DNA of 64,000 nucleotides. It comes from Actinomycetes bacterium. GTDB lineage: Bacteria > Actinomycetota > Acidimicrobiia > Acidimicrobiales > Palsa-688. Shown here one piece after another: positions 1 through 8,648 of the stretch (its first letter is position 1; each line of letters opens with the position of its first letter). The position numbers and the translations under genes are program-made. Under the pieces are notes generated by a model. The model was not told the DNA's origin and did no database searches. It saw only the letters and a program-made list of their open reading frames with translations. The stretch is from positions 1 to 64,000 of the forward strand of contig JAJYMM010000248.1 of the NCBI GenBank assembly GCA_021787035.1. Reading direction: 5' to 3'.

Positions 1-562
1 CCCCGCCGGCCGCAACCGCCCCCGCCAGCCCCGCCCGCCAGCCCCGCCAGCCCCGCCCGCCAGCCCCGCCGGCCGCCCCGCCGGCCGCCCCCGGCCCTCG
101 GGCCACCACGCTCCCGACCAGTCCGGCGACTGAGACTACGCTCGCGCTCCCGACCGGCGCCGCCGGGCTGGAGCCGCTGCCCGACGCACTGGTGAGCGGT
201 GGCCAGGGACCAGCCAGGTTGGCCGTCGAGCAGGCAGCGTCCGTCTTGGCTTCGTCGCAGCACCCAGCGGCTCCCGCCCCGCCAGCGGGCGGTGCTGTTG
301 CCCTGCGAAGTCCTCGCCTGGCCGGCTGCCTAAGTAGCCGAGGTGTTCACCACGACGGTGGCCTCCGTGAACAGCGCCCTGCAGCGTGCTCGGGCCCCCC
401 TGTTGCCGAGCAGCCTATGGGGTTTGGATGGTAACGTCCAGGCCAGACAGCGTGGGCTAAGTGTGAGGCTCACGGAGGAGTTGCAGGTTGGTTGGCCTTG
501 TGCAAATGTCCTAAGTCGTTTAGCCACGATGAGGGTATTTGCGAGTGACTTGGGAGGATGTC
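1..562. other. GC-rich repetitive sequence upstream of the sugar importer
   Basis: The first ~95 bases are almost pure C/G with irregular repeats of GCCAGCCCCGCC and CCGGCCGCCCC. One forward frame is open from the window edge to 434 and would read as a Pro/Ala-rich tail followed by non-conserved sequence, so it could be the end of a gene to the left, but nothing in it is recognisable. From 435 to 562 I see only the leader of the next gene, with GGGAGG at 552-557. No confident gene. Confidence 0.3.
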
Positions 563-1897
563 ATGAGTGACGAAGTGCGAGCCGCCCGAGGGCTTCGTGG
601 GAAAGAGCGGCGGCAAAGGCGTCGGCGCGCCGCGGTGTCGGTCGCCGCTGCTGGCTTGTCCCTGGGGGCGCTCGTTTCGGCGGGCGCGCCGGCGTCGGCC
701 GCGTCGCGCCCGGTGACCATTAGCTTCTGGAACGAGATGACTGGGCCCTACGGGGTCGCCTTGGCGGCCGAGATCAAGCAGTTTGAGCGCGCGAACCCCG
801 GCGTCACGGTAGACAGCGTGACCATCCCCAACGATGCGGCGCTGGAACCCAAGCTGCTCGCCGCCATAGTAGGCCACCAAGAACCGACCCTTTCCCAGAT
901 GAACCCGCCGTGGGGCACCGGGTTCATCCATACGGGGAGCCTGGTGAACTTGACCCCGTACATGGCCAAGGCCCGAGGCATGTCGTCGAACTTCTACGCG
1001 AGCCTGCTCGAGGGAGGGCGCTGGCCCGACGGCCGCCAGTACTTGCTCCCCTTCAACGTGACGACCGCAATCATGTTCTACAACCAGACAGCTTTTTCCA
1101 AGGCCGGCATCACCGCGCCACCGAAGACCTGGCAGCAGTTCAGTGCCGACGCGGCCAAGATGTCGGGGGGCTCGCGCAGCGCGTTCGCGATCACCCTGGT
1201 CCACTCCTACCCCTGGCTCGCCTTTTTCTATCAAGCTGGCGGTAATTTCATACTTCGCAACGGCAAGCCAAACCCCGCGGCGTTCGCGCCGAACGGGCCG
1301 GCGGACAAGGCGCTTTCGCTATGGGCCACCATGGTGAAGCACCACCAGGCGGTCCTCACCCAGGGTTACGCTTCCCAGACCGATTTTGCCGATGGCACGA
1401 GCTCGATATTGGTCGGGACTAGTGCTTTTTACCCCTACCTCGCTCAGGCGGTCGGGAACAAGTTCACGATCGGCGTGGCACCCCTACCAAACAACGTCCA
1501 AGAAGCGACCAGCATCTTTGGCGGGTACCTAGGGATGTTCAGCCAAGCGACCGACGCCGAACGCAGCGCCGCCTTCAAGTTCATCGAGTACCTCACTTCA
1601 GTCCAGGGAACGACGTACTGGGCCAACCACAGTGAGGGTTACCTGCCAGTGCGACCTTCTGTGGTGAAGTCCGACGCGCCGTTCCTGGCGACGCACCCCG
1701 CTCAGCGCGTCGCCCTCGAAGCCCTCTCGACCGGGAAGAACCCGCCCAAGGTCGCCTGGTGGGACCAGTTTTCTCACCAGGTGCTGCTAAACGCTGTAAC
1801 CGCAGTGCTGATTGGAAAGGAGACCCCGGCGGCTGCCCTGCGCTCGGCCTACCACCAGGCCGTCCAGCTAGCTGACCGCGACGGCACCTACCAGTAG
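563..1897 (+). CDS. ABC transporter extracellular sugar-binding protein (family 1)
   Basis: This 444-residue protein is a solute-binding protein of a carbohydrate ABC importer, working outside the membrane. ATG 563 is preferred over the ATG at 539 because GGGAGG (552-557) lies 5 bases before it. The N-terminus has a run of arginines, a hydrophobic core and a likely signal-peptidase site near GAPASAASRP. The mature start (PVTISFWNEMTGPYG) and the later FNVTTAIMFYNQTAF and WWDQFSHQVLLNAVTAVL stretches are typical of the UgpB/MalE-like family. It is followed by two permease genes. The substrate cannot be read from sequence; a sugar or oligosaccharide is inferred from the family. Confidence 0.9.
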   Translation: MSDEVRAARGLRGKERRQRRRRAAVSVAAAGLSLGALVSAGAPASAASRPVTISFWNEMTGPYGVALAAEIKQFERANPGVTVDSVTIPNDAALEPKLLAAIVGHQEPTLSQMNPPWGTGFIHTGSLVNLTPYMAKARGMSSNFYASLLEGGRWPDGRQYLLPFNVTTAIMFYNQTAFSKAGITAPPKTWQQFSADAAKMSGGSRSAFAITLVHSYPWLAFFYQAGGNFILRNGKPNPAAFAPNGPADKALSLWATMVKHHQAVLTQGYASQTDFADGTSSILVGTSAFYPYLAQAVGNKFTIGVAPLPNNVQEATSIFGGYLGMFSQATDAERSAAFKFIEYLTSVQGTTYWANHSEGYLPVRPSVVKSDAPFLATHPAQRVALEALSTGKNPPKVAWWDQFSHQVLLNAVTAVLIGKETPAAALRSAYHQAVQLADRDGTYQ

Positions 1898-1945
1898 CGC
1901 CAGTAGCGCGATGGGAGGCGACCTTCGCCCGGTTCGGGCACTGGC

Positions 1946-2929
1946 ATGCCTGGGGTAACGGATGGGCGTCCTCGACGAAGCAACCGGGTGAAGGTTCCTT
2001 GGCGGGGTGGTAGCCGCCGACCGGCCAAGGGCGGGTGGGGGCCCACATCTCTATGGCAGAGCCTTTCTGGGGTGCTGTTCATGGCCCCGGCGCTGGTTGT
2101 GCTGCTGGTGTTCTGGCTGGTCCCACTCGTCTTGGTGGTGGCATTCAGCCTCTTCCACTGGGACTACGGGACCAACCCCCAGTTCGTAGGTACCCAGCAG
2201 TACCACATCGTCTTCTCCGACCCGCTGTTCGGCCAAGCCGTCGTCACCACGGTGCTTTTCGCGGCCATCGTTGTCGCAGTTGGGACCGCCTTCTCGCTCT
2301 TGGTAGCGGTCGTCCTCTATGGAGAGGTGCAGGCACGTGGGCTCTTCCGCTCGCTTGTGTTCCTCCCTTATGTGATGCCGATGGTGGCCACCTCCACGAT
2401 CTGGCTCTGGATGTTCCAGCCCGGCTCGGGCGTCGTCGACCGGCTCATGCATGCCGTTGGCTTGCCGGGGCAAGTCGCCTGGCTGAACAGTTCGACGCTC
2501 GCCCTGGCCGCTCTTTGCGTCTATACCATCTGGTACGGGTTCGGGTTCACCACCCTCTTGTTCACCGCAGGCCTCACGGCGATCCCCTCGGAGTTATTGA
2601 ACGCTGGGCTGGTGGACGGAGCAGGCGCATGGCAGCGGTTCCGATACCTCGTATGGCCGCTGCTGACGCCGACCACCTTGTTCGTTGTAGTGGTGAACAC
2701 GATCTCGGCGTTCCAGGCCTTCACCCAGATCTATGCCCTCACGAGAGGAGGGCCGGTGAACGCCACGACAACGCTCACCTATTACATCTACGAGACTGCG
2801 TTCACTTATTTCCACTTTGGTGCAGCGTCGGCGTCGGCGGTCGTATTGTTCGTCTTCGTTGTGGTCTTGACTGCCACGCAGTTCCTCGTATCGCGCCGCT
2901 ATGTGTTCTACGACGAGGCGACGACATGA
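1946..2929 (+). CDS. ABC sugar transporter permease, MalF/UgpA type
   Basis: A 327-residue integral membrane subunit with about six hydrophobic segments, beginning after a basic N-terminal tail (LFMAPALVVLLVFWLVPL is the first). The EAA loop that docks on the ATPase is in the last third (AGLVDGAGAWQRFRYLVWPL). ATG 1946 has no strong ribosome site; GTG 1988 is a possible alternative that only shortens the basic tail. The stop overlaps the next start as ATGA (2926-2929), so the two permeases are translationally coupled and should form a heterodimer. Confidence 0.9.
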   Translation: MPGVTDGRPRRSNRVKVPWRGGSRRPAKGGWGPTSLWQSLSGVLFMAPALVVLLVFWLVPLVLVVAFSLFHWDYGTNPQFVGTQQYHIVFSDPLFGQAVVTTVLFAAIVVAVGTAFSLLVAVVLYGEVQARGLFRSLVFLPYVMPMVATSTIWLWMFQPGSGVVDRLMHAVGLPGQVAWLNSSTLALAALCVYTIWYGFGFTTLLFTAGLTAIPSELLNAGLVDGAGAWQRFRYLVWPLLTPTTLFVVVVNTISAFQAFTQIYALTRGGPVNATTTLTYYIYETAFTYFHFGAASASAVVLFVFVVVLTATQFLVSRRYVFYDEATT

Positions 2930-3759
2930 GGGCCGGGCGCCGCCGCGGCGCCAGCCGCGTCGTCTCGTACGCCGTCCTGGTCGTAGCCGCGCTCTTCGCA
3001 GTGTTCCCGATCTGGTGGATCGCCTCGACATCGCTTGAGTCCCCTTCTCGCGCCTACTCGTTCCCCGCTGCGCTCGTCCCACAGTGGACCGGTTCCAATT
3101 ACGCGGCAGCCTGGCGGCAGGGCCCCTGGGGCCGGTTCTTATTGAACTCCCTCGGTATCGGTTTCGCCACGACCGGTTTCGTGCTGGTTACCGGGGTAGC
3201 GGCCGCGTATGCGATCGTTTTCCTGCCAAGCCGCTGGACGCGGGCAGCTTTCCCCCTCGTGCTCGCCACGATGATGGTACCGTTTTATGCGATTTTGGTC
3301 CCCGACTACTTGATCGTGCGTGACCTCGGGTGGTTGAACACCTACATCTCCCAAGTGGTGCCCTTCGCGGCCAGCGGCTTTGCCATTTTCCTGCTGGTGC
3401 AGTTCATGCGCGGCTTCCCGAGGGCTTTGCGCGACGCCGCCCGGATGGACGGCGCAGGCGAGCTGCGCTTCTTGTGGTCCGTCGTGGTGCCCAACTTGGT
3501 ACCGGCGCTCGTAACGGTCGGCGTCTACACGTTGCTTCAGAGCTGGAACGCTTTCCTGTGGCCCTTGATCGTCACGACGTCGAGCGGGGTGCAGCCGATC
3601 CAGGTCGGCCTAGCCAATTTCTTGTCTACGGCCAATGGCACGAACTGGACCGTGCTCGCGGCCGCCGCAGCCATCACTGCGGCACCCATGCTGCTGTTGT
3701 ACGTGCTGGCACAACGCAAAGTCGTGGAGTCTGTGAGCCGGACTGGCCTGAAGGGTTAG
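2926..3759 (+). CDS. ABC sugar transporter permease, MalG/UgpE type
   Basis: A 277-residue partner permease. The start is the ATG of the ATGA overlap at 2926; a longer reading frame runs upstream (to 2035) but is antiphase to the first permease and is discarded. It has the conserved PIWWIASTSLE start, several membrane helices and the EAA loop ALRDAARMDGAGELRFLWSV. No ATPase gene follows, so the importer probably borrows a shared MsmK/UgpC-type ATPase encoded elsewhere, as is common in actinobacteria (inference). Confidence 0.9.
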   Translation: MRAGRRRGASRVVSYAVLVVAALFAVFPIWWIASTSLESPSRAYSFPAALVPQWTGSNYAAAWRQGPWGRFLLNSLGIGFATTGFVLVTGVAAAYAIVFLPSRWTRAAFPLVLATMMVPFYAILVPDYLIVRDLGWLNTYISQVVPFAASGFAIFLLVQFMRGFPRALRDAARMDGAGELRFLWSVVVPNLVPALVTVGVYTLLQSWNAFLWPLIVTTSSGVQPIQVGLANFLSTANGTNWTVLAAAAAITAAPMLLLYVLAQRKVVESVSRTGLKG

Positions 3760-3776
3760 CGTTGGCCGCGCTAACC
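3754..3776 (+). terminator. Hairpin at the end of the sugar importer operon
   Basis: GGTTAGCG (3754-3761) and CGCTAACC (3769-3776) form a perfect 8-bp stem with a 7-base loop, overlapping the permease stop codon. No T-run follows, so intrinsic termination is likely partial, and it may instead stabilise the transcript. Confidence 0.35.
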
Positions 3777-3795
3777 GCCTCGAGGCGGGCGCCTG

Positions 3796-5007
3796 GTGGG
3801 TGAGGGCCCGCCTGCTGGTGCGCCAGACGAAGGTGGCACCAACGGGCCGTTTGGCAAGCGGCTCCCAGGGCCCGTCTTCTATGGTCTCGCAATCGCCTCG
3901 GTCGGAGGGCCACTCGGGCTGGTCGCGGTGTTCGTGCCCGGCACACTCCCAGGCGCCAGCTCCTCTTCGGGGTTGATAGTCCTCGTCGGGGGCTTACTTT
4001 TCGCGTTCCCCGTGGTGGCCTGGTACCGCTACGCGAGAAAGATAGCTTCGCACGGGGGGCTCTATAGCTTTGTCGAGGCGGCCGCCGGCGTCTGGCCAGC
4101 ACGGCTCCACGGCGCCTTGTGGGTGGTGAGCTACTTCCTGTACCTCCCATCGACGATGGCCTACGTCTTGTGGGACGTGCTGCCGGTCGCGTTCCCCGAC
4201 ATCGGTCCCTACCGTGCCGTCTTGGAGGTCGCGGTGCCCATCGCAATGGTGGTCGGGCTCGTGAGGTGGAAGACGGGCCTCCTAGCTGTGACCGCGGCCA
4301 TTGGAGCTGCGCAGGTCGTGCTGGCAGGCGTGCTCTCGGGGCTCGAGATAGCTGGCGGCGGCGGGGTGGAGAAGGGATTCGGGCTCCACGTGCCGGCGGC
4401 GACCGGGGCCCAGTACGCCGCGTCGATCTCGCTACTTTTCATATGCGGCAGCCTCCCGCTTTACTTCGGTTCGGAACTGCGGAACGCAACGGCGATCACC
4501 TCGCGCGCCCTGCCCCTGTCCATCGGCATCGGTGCAGCCTGCGCCCTTGCTGGAGCCGTCGCCCTCGGCCATTTCCACGCTTTGCTCGGGACCACCGTGC
4601 CTGGGTGGGGGATAGCGAAGTCGCTTGGAGGGCGGCCTCTCGGGGTTGCCGTCGTCGTCGGCGCGGCCCTCTCCGCTCTCACCCTCGTCTTGCTCGAGTA
4701 CGCAGCGCTCACCCGGCTGCTCCCCGCCATGTTGCCCATGGCGCCTAGGACGGCCGAGCTTGGTGTGGGCGGGGCTTTCGTCGCCTCTGCGCTTCTTGCC
4801 CTGCTCGGCCCGAACGCCGCTTACTGGCAGTTGCTGAAGCCGTCCCTCGTGGCCCTGTACGCGTCCGAGATGGTCGTCCTCGCCGTATATCCCCGCTTCG
4901 AGCGGGCGGGCGGGCGCTGGCGGCTACAGGACTTTGTTGTGGCCGCCGTTTCCTGCGCGCTCATGGCTTATGGCTTGTACAACCTCTTGGTCCCTGGGGC
5001 CGGCTGA
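3796..5007 (+). CDS. APC-superfamily amino acid permease-like membrane protein
   Basis: A 403-residue very hydrophobic protein starting at GTG 3796, 36 bases after the sugar permease. About twelve membrane segments are visible. The first (GPVFYGLAIASVGGPLGLVA), the following charged loop WYRYARKIASHGGLYSFVEA and SLLFICGSLPLYFGSELRNA resemble the amino acid/polyamine permease fold, in which the gap in helix 1 binds substrate. It could be co-transcribed with the importer, with the hairpin at 3754-3776 between them. The substrate is unknown; family-level confidence is moderate. Confidence 0.6.
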   Translation: MGEGPPAGAPDEGGTNGPFGKRLPGPVFYGLAIASVGGPLGLVAVFVPGTLPGASSSSGLIVLVGGLLFAFPVVAWYRYARKIASHGGLYSFVEAAAGVWPARLHGALWVVSYFLYLPSTMAYVLWDVLPVAFPDIGPYRAVLEVAVPIAMVVGLVRWKTGLLAVTAAIGAAQVVLAGVLSGLEIAGGGGVEKGFGLHVPAATGAQYAASISLLFICGSLPLYFGSELRNATAITSRALPLSIGIGAACALAGAVALGHFHALLGTTVPGWGIAKSLGGRPLGVAVVVGAALSALTLVLLEYAALTRLLPAMLPMAPRTAELGVGGAFVASALLALLGPNAAYWQLLKPSLVALYASEMVVLAVYPRFERAGGRWRLQDFVVAAVSCALMAYGLYNLLVPGAG

Positions 5008-5021
5008 GCGCACAGCCGGCC
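4998..5021. terminator. Hairpin between convergent genes
   Basis: GGCCGGCTG (4998-5006) pairs perfectly with CAGCCGGCC (5013-5021) around a 6-base loop. It overlaps the permease stop codon and lies just before the 3' end of the opposite-strand gene at 5044, so it may end transcription from both sides. No T-run is present. Confidence 0.4.
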
Positions 5022-5043
5022 CACCCTGGTTGCCGCCCCGACC

Positions 5044-5688
5044 TCAAGCCCAGTGAGACGCCGGCTTGGTCGTAGACGTCTTCGTCTTGGCCGTAGATGT
5101 CTTCGTCTTGGCCGTAGATGTCTTCGTCTTGGCAGTACCCGAGGCGATGGCTGCGATCTGAGCCACCTTCCAGGTGCCGTCTTGGACGATGCCCTCGCCG
5201 AGTACCTTGCCCTTGGAGTCCCGGACGAAGCTGTAGAGGGGCTTGCCGTGCCAGGTCACCTGCTCTCCCGAAGGGCCCTTGACGACACCCAGGCCGGTGA
5301 CACCCTTGCCCGCTACCGGCTTCGATTGGCCCTTGCTCAACAGGAGCGGTGGCCAAACGGTCAGGCACGCACCCTTGCAGGGCCAGTCCTTGGGTGGCTT
5401 GTTGGCCGTGTCGACATAGAGTGCCAGGCCGTTTTGGTCGACCAGGACCTTCCCGTACTTGGAAACCGAGGCCATGTCCACGACTACCTGGTCCTTCGCG
5501 TGTACAACCTTGGCATGCTTTTGCGCGGCGAACGCCGTCCCACCAGCTGCGCCCAGTACCGACAGGGCCAGCAAGCTAGCCCCTGCGCCCGCTGCCAGCC
5601 GCCCCAGCGCGCCTTGGCGCCGGGTCAAACCACCTGAACCCGCACGGGCCGGCCCGGGGCCCGCCGCGATCTCGGCCGAAGTCCGCAT
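5044..5688 (-). CDS. Secreted COG4315-type protein (Lipoprotein_15 repeats)
   Basis: A 214-residue exported protein with AAGGAGG 8 bases before ATG 5688. Residues ~28-55 form a signal sequence ending near GGTAFAAQ; there is no clear lipobox cysteine. The body has two copies of the short Lipoprotein_15 (PF03640) pattern, around GLALYVDTANKPPKDWPCKG and KPLYSFVRDSKGKVLGEG. The two cysteines in WPCKGACLTVWPPL are conserved in the family. The family is abundant in actinobacteria and its function is unknown. The C-terminus carries three TAKTKTS heptads encoded by three 21-bp DNA repeats (about 5070-5132), a likely length-variable wall-spanning or linker tail. Confidence 0.75.
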   Translation of the reverse strand: MRTSAEIAAGPGPARAGSGGLTRRQGALGRLAAGAGASLLALSVLGAAGGTAFAAQKHAKVVHAKDQVVVDMASVSKYGKVLVDQNGLALYVDTANKPPKDWPCKGACLTVWPPLLLSKGQSKPVAGKGVTGLGVVKGPSGEQVTWHGKPLYSFVRDSKGKVLGEGIVQDGTWKVAQIAAIASGTAKTKTSTAKTKTSTAKTKTSTTKPASHWA

Positions 5689-5788
5689 ACGTGTTTCCTC
5701 CTTGTCTCAGAGAAGCTGTCAGGAGTGCTTACGGTGAAGAGCCGCCGACGGATGCCCGAGTGCCGTGTTGGGCGGAACGTTACGTCCC

Positions 5789-5849
5789 CGAGCACCAGGC
5801 GCCCCGAGCACCAGGCGCCCCGAGCACCAGGCGCCCCGAGCACCAGGCG
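5789..5849. repeat. Four tandem 16-bp repeats
   Basis: CGAGCACCAGGCGCCC occurs four times head to tail, starting at 5789, 5805, 5821 and 5837. The array lies between the divergent genes 5688 (minus) and 5955 (plus). It is a simple tandem repeat without spacers, possibly a slippage product or a multi-site binding region. Confidence 0.8.
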
Positions 5850-5954
5850 TTAGGTGTCAACGCCGGCTGGCGAGGCCTCGCCGGCTACGCCGTCTTCGCG
5901 ACGGCACCTTCGTGGAGGACGGGGCCTCTGGCTGCCCCCGCTAAAGTCACCCCC

Positions 5955-6893
5955 GTGGCAGAAGACGCGATCACGACTGTCGGCTGGGTGGGTACTGGCG
6001 TCATGGGCGCCCCGATGTGCGGGCACCTAATAGACGCCGGCTACGACGTCAGGGTCACGAACCGCACCAAGGAGAGGGCGCACTCCCTGGTGGAACGGGG
6101 TGCGAAGTGGTGTGCCACGCCTCGCGAAGTGGCCGCTCAGGCTGACGTCGTCGTGACCATCGTCGGCTACCCTCCTGACGTCCGCGAGGTCACGCTCGGG
6201 GCTGAGGGGGCGCTGGGCGCGCTCCGTCCCGGGTCCCTCGTTGTGGACATGACCACGAGCGAGCCACAGCTGGCAAAGGAGATCTTCGAGGCAGCGGCCG
6301 CCAAGGGGGTGGGTTCGCTCGACGCGCCCGTTTCGGGGGGCGACGTGGGCGCGAGGAACGCGACCCTCGTGGTCATGGCCGGCGGGCGGGAGGAAGATTT
6401 CGAACGGGCGCTACCGGTCTTCCAGTGCCTCGGCAAGACGGTGACCTTGGAGGGTGGGCCCGGCGCCGGCCAGCACACGAAGATGGCGAACCAGATCGCT
6501 ATCGCGTCGGGGATGGTAGGCGTATGCGAAGCGCTGCTTTACGCCTCTCGGGCCGGCCTCGACGTGGCCAGGGTCATCGATACCATCGGCCCCGGTGCCG
6601 CCGGCTCGTGGTCGCTCTCCAACTATGGCCCGCGTGCCCTCCGGGGCGATTTCGAGCCGGGCTTCAAGGTCGACCACTTCATAAAGGACTTGGGCATCGC
6701 GCTCGCCGAGGCGCGCCGGATGAGGGTGGCACTGCCCGGCCTCGCTCTCGCTGAACAGCTTTACGTGGCAACAAGCGCTCGGGGGCTCGGCGAAAAAGGG
6801 ACGCACTCCCTATTGCTCGCGCTCGCAGAACTGGCTGGTGCGCCATGGGGGGCCTCGGGTGCGCGCGGCCCCGATCAGGTGCCAGGGAAATAG
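5955..6893 (+). CDS. NAD(P)-dependent beta-hydroxyacid dehydrogenase (3-hydroxyisobutyrate type)
   Basis: A 312-residue oxidoreductase. The reading frame is open from 5691, but conserved sequence starts only with TTVGWVGTGVMGAPM, so GTG 5955 is chosen. The dinucleotide site GWVGTGVMGAPM, the substrate loop DAPVSGGDVGARNATLVVMA and the catalytic-lysine helix GAGQHTKMANQIAIASG are all present. The family oxidises beta-hydroxyacids (3-hydroxyisobutyrate, tartronate semialdehyde, and related). The exact substrate is not readable. It overlaps the 3' end of the opposite-strand gene by 19 bases. Confidence 0.85.
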   Translation: MAEDAITTVGWVGTGVMGAPMCGHLIDAGYDVRVTNRTKERAHSLVERGAKWCATPREVAAQADVVVTIVGYPPDVREVTLGAEGALGALRPGSLVVDMTTSEPQLAKEIFEAAAAKGVGSLDAPVSGGDVGARNATLVVMAGGREEDFERALPVFQCLGKTVTLEGGPGAGQHTKMANQIAIASGMVGVCEALLYASRAGLDVARVIDTIGPGAAGSWSLSNYGPRALRGDFEPGFKVDHFIKDLGIALAEARRMRVALPGLALAEQLYVATSARGLGEKGTHSLLLALAELAGAPWGASGARGPDQVPGK

Positions 6894-8647
6894 GGAGGCT
6901 GGACCCGGAGCACTGGAACGTCCAACCCGGCACCGGCTACGGCCACGTCTAGGCCCGGCAGGTCGTCCACTGCCAGCACGATCCTTTCGCCACGGCCGAG
7001 CAGCGCGCGGAGATGGTGCACCTTGAACTCTCGGGGGTCAGCGGGGGCCCCGTCAACCCCGCCGAGGATCAGTTCGTCGAAGGGGACGCGGTGGCGCAGG
7101 AGCCATCGGCTAGTGAGCTCGCGCGAAGCCTCGTCGCGCCTCGAAAGCACGACTATCCGGTGGTCCCGAGACAGGATCCGCACCAGCTGGCACGCCCCTT
7201 CGATCGGCTTGTCCTCCTCGCAGGCGAGCGAGTAGGCCACCCAGTCGGTGCCGTCGCGCTGGTCTCCGGGAAGGACCATGTGGTGGCGATGGCTGGTATC
7301 TGCGAGCGTCGAATCGAGGTCCACGCACACCGTCGCGCGCTTAGGGGCGTCATCGCTGCGCGCGCTCGCAGGTGGCGTAGAGATCGAGGGCCCCCTCAAA
7401 CCGACGGGGTAGCGCCGGCCGTACTCTGGCAACACGCGCCGCGTGCCCGGAGGAGGGGCGAGGCGGTAGGGGTCGGCCGTGTGGACCGGGTACAGCGCCG
7501 ATGGGGCGACAAGGCCTACAAATAGGTCCAGATCTGCCGGCGAGAGATGGCCGCCAGTCCCGAGCGAGTACCACGGTACGTGGAGGTGGCGCAGCCAACC
7601 CTGCAGCAGATCCCAACCGGGCTGATGGAACGGGCCCAAGGGTTCGCCATTGGCGTGCACGAAGATTGACCCGGGGCCGAGGGGCAACGCGAGGAGCCGG
7701 TCGAGCTCTGTGACTGCTACCTGGACGGCGAAGCTCGCCGGCGACGACCGTGCGTCGGCGACCGCCTCGTCATCAAGCGCTCGAACGCCTGGTACGCCGT
7801 AGGCGGCGAGCAACCTGGCCGGCCGCTCGGGCCAGAGCACCTGGCGCCCGTGGGCGCGAGCGATCTCCGTAAAGGCCAGGATGCGTTCGATGTCGCGGGA
7901 GTAGAGGGTCTGGAGCACAAGGCCAGGCGTCTCTTCGAGCACCTTGTCGTAGGCAAGGTCGACCGAAGCCTCGCTCACCGGGGCGTGCGCCGGGTCGCCG
8001 GAGAGCGTCGTCCCTTCGACCACCAAGGCGGCGGCTCCAGCGGCGCGGGACGCGAAGCGCATGGTGCGCTCAGGATGGCGCCCATGGAGGCGCATGTCGC
8101 CGCTGTAGGCCACCACTCCTTGGTCGGTGCTCACCAGGTAGCCCGACGCCCCGGGGACGTCGTGGTCGACGGCGATGCGTTCTACTCGCATCGGCCCTAC
8201 CTCGACCACTTCATCTTCGTCCATGGAACGCACCTCGGGCGCCCCGCCCTCGAGGCCGAGCCCGGCCGTCTCGAGCGCCTGGACGAGACGGACCGACTCC
8301 GGGGAGGCGTAGATCGGGACGCCCGAGTCAACCCAGCCGACGAGGCCCATATGGTCTATGTGGCAGTGGCTTATGAAAAGGGCTGTGCGCCCGTCAGAGC
8401 CTCCCTCCAAGTCGAGGCCGCCCAGGGCGCCGGCGCGGTAGAGGTAGGGGATGCGGGGCACCTCGCCGAGGCGGAGGCGGGTGGCCAGTTCGCTGCCCGG
8501 CCTGAGCCTGAGCGACGGTTGGAGCAGCTGGTGCTGGTCGGGTACGAGGAGCCCAAGGTCGAACAGGGCCCGCCACCCGTCCTGCTCGACGCACACCTTG
8601 GTGGACCCGATCCTGCCGACCCCGCCGTAAAAGCAAATTTGGGCCAT
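6875..8647 (-). CDS. Metallo-beta-lactamase-fold hydrolase fused to a HAD-like phosphatase domain
   Basis: A 590-residue two-domain protein. ATG 8647 is chosen, one base after the stop of the upstream HAD gene (translational coupling). Residues ~1-430 are an MBL domain of the RNase J/beta-CASP-like group. It has the metal site HCHIDH at 94-99, YSGDMRLHG with a metal-bridging Asp, and a late VHTADP histidine. Residues ~438-590 are a HAD-like domain with catalytic DLDSTLAD (nucleophile Asp 443), LSRRD and VDDLPG, resembling NT5C/Cof-like small phosphatases. Substrates are unknown: RNA or phosphodiester cleavage followed by phosphate removal is one reading. The gene heads the GH130/GT4 glycan cluster's minus-strand set. 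Confidence 0.75.
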   Translation of the reverse strand: MAQICFYGGVGRIGSTKVCVEQDGWRALFDLGLLVPDQHQLLQPSLRLRPGSELATRLRLGEVPRIPYLYRAGALGGLDLEGGSDGRTALFISHCHIDHMGLVGWVDSGVPIYASPESVRLVQALETAGLGLEGGAPEVRSMDEDEVVEVGPMRVERIAVDHDVPGASGYLVSTDQGVVAYSGDMRLHGRHPERTMRFASRAAGAAALVVEGTTLSGDPAHAPVSEASVDLAYDKVLEETPGLVLQTLYSRDIERILAFTEIARAHGRQVLWPERPARLLAAYGVPGVRALDDEAVADARSSPASFAVQVAVTELDRLLALPLGPGSIFVHANGEPLGPFHQPGWDLLQGWLRHLHVPWYSLGTGGHLSPADLDLFVGLVAPSALYPVHTADPYRLAPPPGTRRVLPEYGRRYPVGLRGPSISTPPASARSDDAPKRATVCVDLDSTLADTSHRHHMVLPGDQRDGTDWVAYSLACEEDKPIEGACQLVRILSRDHRIVVLSRRDEASRELTSRWLLRHRVPFDELILGGVDGAPADPREFKVHHLRALLGRGERIVLAVDDLPGLDVAVAGAGLDVPVLRVQPPYFPGT

Positions 8648-8648
8648 C

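Noticed and set aside
470-1234. 254-residue minus-strand frame
   Set aside because: Antisense to the sugar-binding protein, without motifs.
2035-3759. Long forward frame that would fuse extra sequence to the second sugar permease
   Set aside because: The part before 2926 is an out-of-phase shadow of the first permease; the ATGA overlap gives a natural start.
5070-5132. CRISPR or regulatory repeat at the end of the COG4315 gene
   Set aside because: The 21-bp repeats are in frame and code for TAKTKTS heptads of the protein.
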